Positions 55,339 to 59,226 of a stretch of DNA of 59,226 nucleotides are shown piece after piece (the first letter of the stretch is position 1; each line of letters begins with the position of its first letter). The notes below the pieces were generated by a model. That model was not told the DNA's origin. It searched no databases and saw only the letters and a list, made by a program, of their open reading frames with translations. Source of the stretch: an uncultured Lachnospiraceae bacterium (GTDB lineage Bacteria > Bacillota > Clostridia > Lachnospirales > Lachnospiraceae); contig CADADA010000026.1 in the NCBI GenBank assembly GCA_902786515.1, positions 1 to 59,226 on the forward strand, given 5' to 3'. The translations under genes were made by a program, and so were the position numbers.

Positions 55339-55360
55339 AGCCATTTGTATTATTCATTCT

Positions 55361-55981
55361 TCATCTTATAAAATGTGTCGGTTGCCATTCTTCTTTTTCA
55401 GGTAATCCATATTCTTTCTTACCCAACTCAATACTCTTCATAAGAAATGTCATATTCCTTGCAAGAGTTCTCATAGTCTGAAGCCCTTCTAAATCCTCAC
55501 TTGCCTGCCCAGGTTCTCTTCCATGTACACTGTTCCAATACTGACTTGATGCTATTGGCATACCGCAAATAGAAAAATACTTATTCAGTTCATCAAAAGT
55601 TGCAGAAAGCCCTCCTCGTCTTGCCACAACAACGCTCGCGCCAACTTTCATTGTCTTATCAAAATGCGTACTATAGAACAATCTATCCAAGCACGCAATT
55701 AATGTCGCATTTGCCGAGGCATAATAAACCGGGGATGCTATCACAAGTCCATCTGCTTCTTCAAACTTCGGTGCCAGTTCATTTACTACATCATCGAATA
55801 CACATTGACCTTTCTTAAAACAGGTACCGCAAGCTATACAACCACGAATATCCTTATTACCAATCTGTACAACTTCTGATTCTACCCTCTCCGCTTCAAA
55901 TACCTTTACCATTTCTTCCAAGGCCATACTCGTATTACCTCCAACACGAGGGCTACCATTGATTATCAATACTTTAGGCAT
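55361..55981 (-). CDS. NADPH-dependent FMN reductase (flavodoxin-like)
   Basis: This 206-residue flavodoxin-fold oxidoreductase has NGSPRVGGNT at the phosphate loop and a two-cysteine segment CIACGTCFKKGQC typical of the iron-sulfur flavoprotein-like and multimeric flavodoxin WrbA-like group. SPVYYASANATLIA forms the flavin-contact loop. It is the last gene of the MerR-controlled redox operon, 21 bases after the monooxygenase gene. Confidence 0.85.
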   Translation of the reverse strand: MPKVLIINGSPRVGGNTSMALEEMVKVFEAERVESEVVQIGNKDIRGCIACGTCFKKGQCVFDDVVNELAPKFEEADGLVIASPVYYASANATLIACLDRLFYSTHFDKTMKVGASVVVARRGGLSATFDELNKYFSICGMPIASSQYWNSVHGREPGQASEDLEGLQTMRTLARNMTFLMKSIELGKKEYGLPEKEEWQPTHFIR

Positions 55982-56002
55982 ACTCTTTCTCCTTCCATGT
56001 AA

Positions 56003-56326
56003 TTATTCTCGAATAAACCGACTCTCTGATTCCGGCATATCTTGACTTACATACCTTTCAGCCTTCATATGAAGATCATACTTCTCACGTAGATTAATAA
56101 TAGTCTGCATCATTGATGAGGCATGGTGCTTATCAATTGCTTCCTGACTATCCCATGCATCAATCAAAAGAACTGTCTCAGAATCTTTCATAGGAAAGAA
56201 GTATTCATATTTGACATTTCCTTCTTCTGCCCGAATCTTATCCGCAGTACCGTTACTTTCCATCTCTTCAGCAAAGCGGCGGGCACTTCCGTTTTCCCCT
56301 GTATAATAAAGATTAACCGTTATCAT
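56003..56326 (-). CDS. Putative quinol monooxygenase (ABM domain)
   Basis: This 107-residue antibiotic biosynthesis monooxygenase-type ferredoxin-like fold has YEYFFPMKDSETVLLIDAW and DKHHASSMM, typical of YgiN/quinol monooxygenases. Such proteins act on quinols without a cofactor. It lies between two flavoprotein genes in the operon. Confidence 0.85.
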   Translation of the reverse strand: MITVNLYYTGENGSARRFAEEMESNGTADKIRAEEGNVKYEYFFPMKDSETVLLIDAWDSQEAIDKHHASSMMQTIINLREKYDLHMKAERYVSQDMPESESRFIRE

Positions 56327-56344
56327 AATAAACGCTCTCCTATC

Positions 56345-56821
56345 TCAGATCCATTCCTGTGCCCAGGCTTTCAATTCCTCTTCAGACGCTCCGCTCGAAA
56401 ACTTCTTGCCTTGAACAACCTTAGCGTCCTTAGCCAGTTTCTGCATGTTTTTAGATGAATCTCCCATACCACTTCCGCCGGAAGTTGCAAACGGTATCAC
56501 CGTTTTACCATCAAAGCTGTATGCTTCCATAAATGTATCAATAATTGACGGTTCTCTATACCACCAAATTGGAAACCCTACAAACACAACGTCATACAGA
56601 TCCATATTTTCAACCGTATTATCGATAGCCGGTCTACTGCTTCGGTCATTCATCTCAACAGAACTTCTGCTCTGCTTATCCAGCCAGTTAAGATCTGCAC
56701 TTGTGTATTCCTGCTTCGGTCTGATCTCATAAAGATCCGCTCCTATAGTGCCCGCAAGTCTCGCCGCTACTTTTGCTGTTACTCCACTTGCACTAAAAAA
56801 TGCTACTAATGCTTTATTCAT
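56345..56821 (-). CDS. Flavodoxin
   Basis: This 158-residue protein has the FMN phosphate loop ASGVTAKVA after a short beta strand (ALVAFFS), the VGFPIWWYREP loop that stacks on the flavin and the ATSGGSGMGDS loop. Probably an electron carrier or a flavodoxin-type reductase for the co-encoded enzymes. The gap to the next gene is 18 bases. Confidence 0.88.
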   Translation of the reverse strand: MNKALVAFFSASGVTAKVAARLAGTIGADLYEIRPKQEYTSADLNWLDKQSRSSVEMNDRSSRPAIDNTVENMDLYDVVFVGFPIWWYREPSIIDTFMEAYSFDGKTVIPFATSGGSGMGDSSKNMQKLAKDAKVVQGKKFSSGASEEELKAWAQEWI

Positions 56822-56837
56822 GATTTACATCCTCCTA

Positions 56838-57272
56838 TCAATGTTTTTCATAATCTTCACTAGAAACCGGTTCTAACCACTCATTACTTGTATTCTCACC
56901 CGGGACCTCAAGAGAAATGTGAGAAAACCAGCTATCCTTTTTTGCTCCGTGCCAATGTTTGACATTTGGCGGAATAACCACTACTGTTCCTTCTTTTAAT
57001 TCCTGCAACGGCTTTCCTTCTTCCTGATACCAACCTTCCCCCGCTGTACATATAAGAATCTGTCCGCCTCCTTTATCTGCATGATGAATGTGCCAGTTGT
57101 TATGACATCCTGGCTCAAAGGTTACGTTAAAAAGAGGAAACTGTCCATTCTTAAAATCCGTCAGAGGATTAAGAAAACTATCACCTATAAAATACTGTGC
57201 AAACCCATCATTAGGTGCTCCCTGTCCAAACATATTTACTTTTTCAAATGATTCTTTTGTCGCATATTTCAT
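56838..57272 (-). CDS. Cupin-domain protein
   Basis: This 144-residue single cupin has motif 1 NNWHIHHADKGGGQ and motif 2 PPNVKHWHGAKKDSW, giving the usual His/Gln/His metal site. It resembles the cupins that accompany carboxymuconolactone decarboxylase-like proteins in redox operons. It starts 26 bases after the aldo/keto reductase stop. Confidence 0.87.
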   Translation of the reverse strand: MKYATKESFEKVNMFGQGAPNDGFAQYFIGDSFLNPLTDFKNGQFPLFNVTFEPGCHNNWHIHHADKGGGQILICTAGEGWYQEEGKPLQELKEGTVVVIPPNVKHWHGAKKDSWFSHISLEVPGENTSNEWLEPVSSEDYEKH

Positions 57273-57298
57273 TGTTATTCACCGCCTCATAATAATAC

Positions 57299-58162
57299 TT
57301 ATAGCTTTCCGCCAAATACAGGGAAGAATCCATGCGCACCATAATCTTTGATGTGTTCGATATTCTTAAGTATTTCCATATCCTCCGCAGAGATTTCAAA
57401 CTCTACATCAGCATTGCTCTTCATATGTTCCGGATTTGCTGTCTTTGGAAGTGTAATCATTCCAAGCTGAAGATCATAGCGAATGCAAAGCTGCGGTACG
57501 GACACACCATATTTATTTGCTATCTCAGCAATCTTTTCATTCTTAAGAGCCTCACCATGCGCAACAGGAGAATAGGCCTCCATAATAATACCCTTACTCT
57601 GACAATACTCAATCAAATCTATTGGTGTATTTGAAATATGGCAAAGCACCTGATTTACCATAGGTTTAATCTCTGATACTTCCCAAAGATTGTCGATATC
57701 TTCCTTAAGAAAATTAGAAACACCAATAGCTCGGATTTTTCCGGCCTTATAAGCATCTGTTAACGCTCTCCATGCTTCACGATTACCTTCAATATAGCGA
57801 TTATCAGACTGATTCACTTCTACCCATGGCTGTGGGCTATGAATAATCATCATATCAATATAATCAAGCCCAAGCTTCTTTAATGATTCTTCGATACCAT
57901 CTGCAGCAGACTTATAATCTTTATGCTCCGCAGCTACTTTTGTTGTAACAAATATCTGGTCCCTGTCAATCCCAGAGGCTCTTACGCCTTCACCTACACC
58001 ACGCTCATTTCCATACGCCTGTGCTGTATCAATGTGTCTATACCCCATCTTGATAGCTGCGCCGACTGCCTCAGCCACATCGCTATCATCAATCATCCAT
58101 GTTCCAAGAGCTAACTGTGGAACTTCTACACCATTTGCCAGTTTAATAGTTTTTTCAAACAT
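57299..58162 (-). CDS. Aldo/keto reductase
   Basis: This 287-residue NADPH-dependent aldo/keto reductase has the catalytic set visible: D and Y in DTAQAYGNE, K in TKVAAE and H in IIHSPQPW. The start at 58162 follows AGGAGGTATGCAAAA; a longer frame would overlap the MerR gene. It is directly downstream of the regulator, as in B. subtilis-type adhR operons that respond to aldehydes. The aldehyde link is inferred. Confidence 0.92.
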   Translation of the reverse strand: MFEKTIKLANGVEVPQLALGTWMIDDSDVAEAVGAAIKMGYRHIDTAQAYGNERGVGEGVRASGIDRDQIFVTTKVAAEHKDYKSAADGIEESLKKLGLDYIDMMIIHSPQPWVEVNQSDNRYIEGNREAWRALTDAYKAGKIRAIGVSNFLKEDIDNLWEVSEIKPMVNQVLCHISNTPIDLIEYCQSKGIIMEAYSPVAHGEALKNEKIAEIANKYGVSVPQLCIRYDLQLGMITLPKTANPEHMKSNADVEFEISAEDMEILKNIEHIKDYGAHGFFPVFGGKL

Positions 58163-58175
58163 TTTTGCATACCTC

Positions 58176-58571
58176 CTAATTCTTTTTACTCTCGCAATTA
58201 TCCCATGTAAGCACTCCGGTTTTAATTGCTTCTTCATAACGTGAAATCTTATAATTCAACCTATCCATAGTAGATTGATATTTATCCAATTGCGCCTGTA
58301 CCTCAACACGTGCTTCAACAAGAAGATCTCGTCTTGCCTTGATAGTTCCATCTCCCTCTTGGAAAAGCTTTACGTATTCTATCAACATTTCTACAGGAAC
58401 TCCTGCGCTTCTCATACAAACAGCATTCTCAACCCACTTGATATCCTCTTCGGTATAATCACGAATGCCACCTTTGGTTCTGTTTACTTCAGGAATAACT
58501 CCGACTCTTTCATAATATCGAAGCGTATCCGGAGTAATATCAAATTGCTCGCACACCTCTTTGATTGTCAT
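58176..58571 (-). CDS. MerR family transcriptional activator
   Basis: This 131-residue regulator has a MerR winged helix (IKEVCEQFDITPDTLRYYERVGVI) and a C-terminal dimerisation coiled coil. It has few effector cysteines (one in the helix-turn-helix, one in AVCMRSAG and one near the end). It resembles the AdhR/NmlR branch. It autoregulates from the 19-base-spacer promoter at 58607-58637 and heads the redox operon. Confidence 0.9.
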   Translation of the reverse strand: MTIKEVCEQFDITPDTLRYYERVGVIPEVNRTKGGIRDYTEEDIKWVENAVCMRSAGVPVEMLIEYVKLFQEGDGTIKARRDLLVEARVEVQAQLDKYQSTMDRLNYKISRYEEAIKTGVLTWDNCESKKN

Positions 58572-58606
58572 AGTATTATCACCTCGCTTTTTACTACGCT
58601 AAGATA

Positions 58607-58637
58607 ATTATACTACTTGGAGTTAACTCCAAGTCAA
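58607..58637 (-). promoter_or_regulatory. MerR-type promoter with palindromic operator
   Basis: TTGACT (58637-58632), a 19-base spacer and TATAAT (58612-58607) lie on the minus strand. The long spacer is characteristic of MerR-activated promoters. It contains the perfect 18-bp palindrome CTTGGAGTTAACTCCAAG (58616-58633). Confidence 0.88.
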
Positions 58638-58654
58638 TACCTTTTTTATATTTC

Positions 58655-59147
58655 TTATATTTTTTGTTTTACCCTGTACTTCTTCTCACCCTTCTCCCTC
58701 AACTTATATATCTCTATCGCCTTCTCCATCTGCATTGCACTTATCTCCGGCAAGGCAAATCTCATTATGTATTCTTCAGGGATCTTCTCCTTCACTGCCT
58801 TAAGTACAAGGTTTAATTGTGCCGGGGATAACTCTTTTCCATTCAACACATAATTTGTAAGCCTGGAGTATGGCTTATCTGACGAAATCATATTTCTAAT
58901 CAGAACATCGCCTTCCTCTGCTGCTTCGAGCGATATATGATACTTCTCAAAAACCGCCTGATACCTTTCTAATAACCTTCTATCATCTTCATCAATCTGG
59001 ACCGACATCTGCTGTCCACCCTCATCCGTCCGTGGACGGTCCATGGACGGTCCATCTCGATTCTCAGATTCAACATTCTTCTCATGTGTACCATGCACAT
59101 AATCCTTAATCTTCCCCAAAGAAACCTCTGGATAGGCTACAATAAAC
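58655..59147 (-). pseudogene. Conjugative-element protein, 5' end cut by an insertion sequence
   Basis: The open frame to 59119 encodes about 154 residues, and the same frame continues without a stop to about 59147 (AYPEVSLGKIKDYVHG), where the likely insertion-sequence end begins. The C-terminal half (ELSPAQLNLVLKAVKEKIPEEYIMRFALPEI) has the repeat-like pattern found in large proteins of Firmicutes conjugative elements. No start with a ribosome site is present, so the 5' part is probably lost. Confidence 0.55.
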
Positions 59148-59226
59148 TGGACAGATTTTTTAAGGTCATATAATATAAAAGTAACAGATAAAGGAGTAAA
59201 TTATTATGACTGAAAAAAAACAAAGA
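59148..59226 (+). mobile_element. Left end of an insertion sequence, probably IS3 family
   Basis: TGGACAGATTTTTTAAGG at 59148 looks like an IS3-type terminal inverted repeat (TG start). A TATAAT (59169-59174), an AAAGGAG site and an ATG at 59206 follow. The other end is outside the window. Confidence 0.45.
59206..59226 (+). CDS. Partial ORF, probable transposase subunit
   Basis: Only seven codons are in the window (MTEKKQR), after AAAGGAG with a 9-base gap. The sequence and context are like the start of an IS3 OrfA. Too short to be sure. Confidence 0.4.

Overview
The window looks like a chromosomal segment of a low-GC, Gram-positive anaerobe of the Clostridia, most likely Lachnospiraceae. 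The reasons are AT-rich DNA, strong AGGAGG-type ribosome binding sites, TTG/GTG starts, a CotH-type surface protein, an Rpn-family relic and many small conjugative-element scraps of a kind common in that family. Nearly all genes lie on the minus strand. No rRNA, tRNA or CRISPR array was seen. All family calls are from reading the sequence; no database search was possible.

Region 1 (1-17.2 kb) is mostly intact core-type genes: a secreted CotH-like protein with an InlB-type repeat and an Fn3 domain, the sbcD-sbcC repair nuclease pair, a FliD-C-like protein, a MATE exporter, an AIM24 protein, a paired ABC half-transporter operon, a divergent CobW/G3E GTPase and an EF-G-like GTPase. The ABC operon has a clear promoter followed by a DtxR/IdeR-like palindrome, which suggests iron control.

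Region 2 (17.2-24 kb) holds a 1542-residue assembly-line enzyme, read as acyl-AMP ligase, carrier protein, ketosynthase, carrier protein and PLP-dependent alpha-oxoamine synthase, with a type II thioesterase upstream. The thioesterase has lost its middle, and the synthase has a stop at codon 3 of its best start. The locus therefore looks like a recently silenced amino-ketone lipid pathway. A DUF4143 ATPase and a 33-bp tandem repeat follow.

Region 3 (24-31.8 kb) is a tightly packed eight-gene run: 5'-nucleotidase, RsbW-like kinase, STAS antagonist, CstA transporter, DUF3089 hydrolase, P1 peptidase, acetolactate decarboxylase and a macro-domain/HTH protein. Upstream are two copies of a 22-bp palindrome with centres 32 bp apart.

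Region 4 (31.9-59.2 kb) is an accessory and decay zone: an Rpn relic, a truncated helicase, a type I-C CRISPR-Cas relic (intact cas3, cas5 cut off by a GNAT fragment), a frameshifted DUF2325 gene, a partial duplicate of a WYL regulator, AlbA_2 and Fic genes, a broken toxin-antitoxin pair, scraps of YhcG/DUF1016 and PcfB-like genes, and an apparent insertion sequence at the right edge. It also has many well-formed regulatory palindromes. The WYL promoter and the DUF2325 upstream region share the core GTCnCATTAAnGTGAC, which suggests a small WYL regulon. A 53-bp array of alternating inverted repeats lies downstream of the ADP-ribosylglycohydrolase/VWA pair. A MerR-controlled redox operon (aldo/keto reductase, cupin, flavodoxin, monooxygenase, FMN reductase) closes the region.
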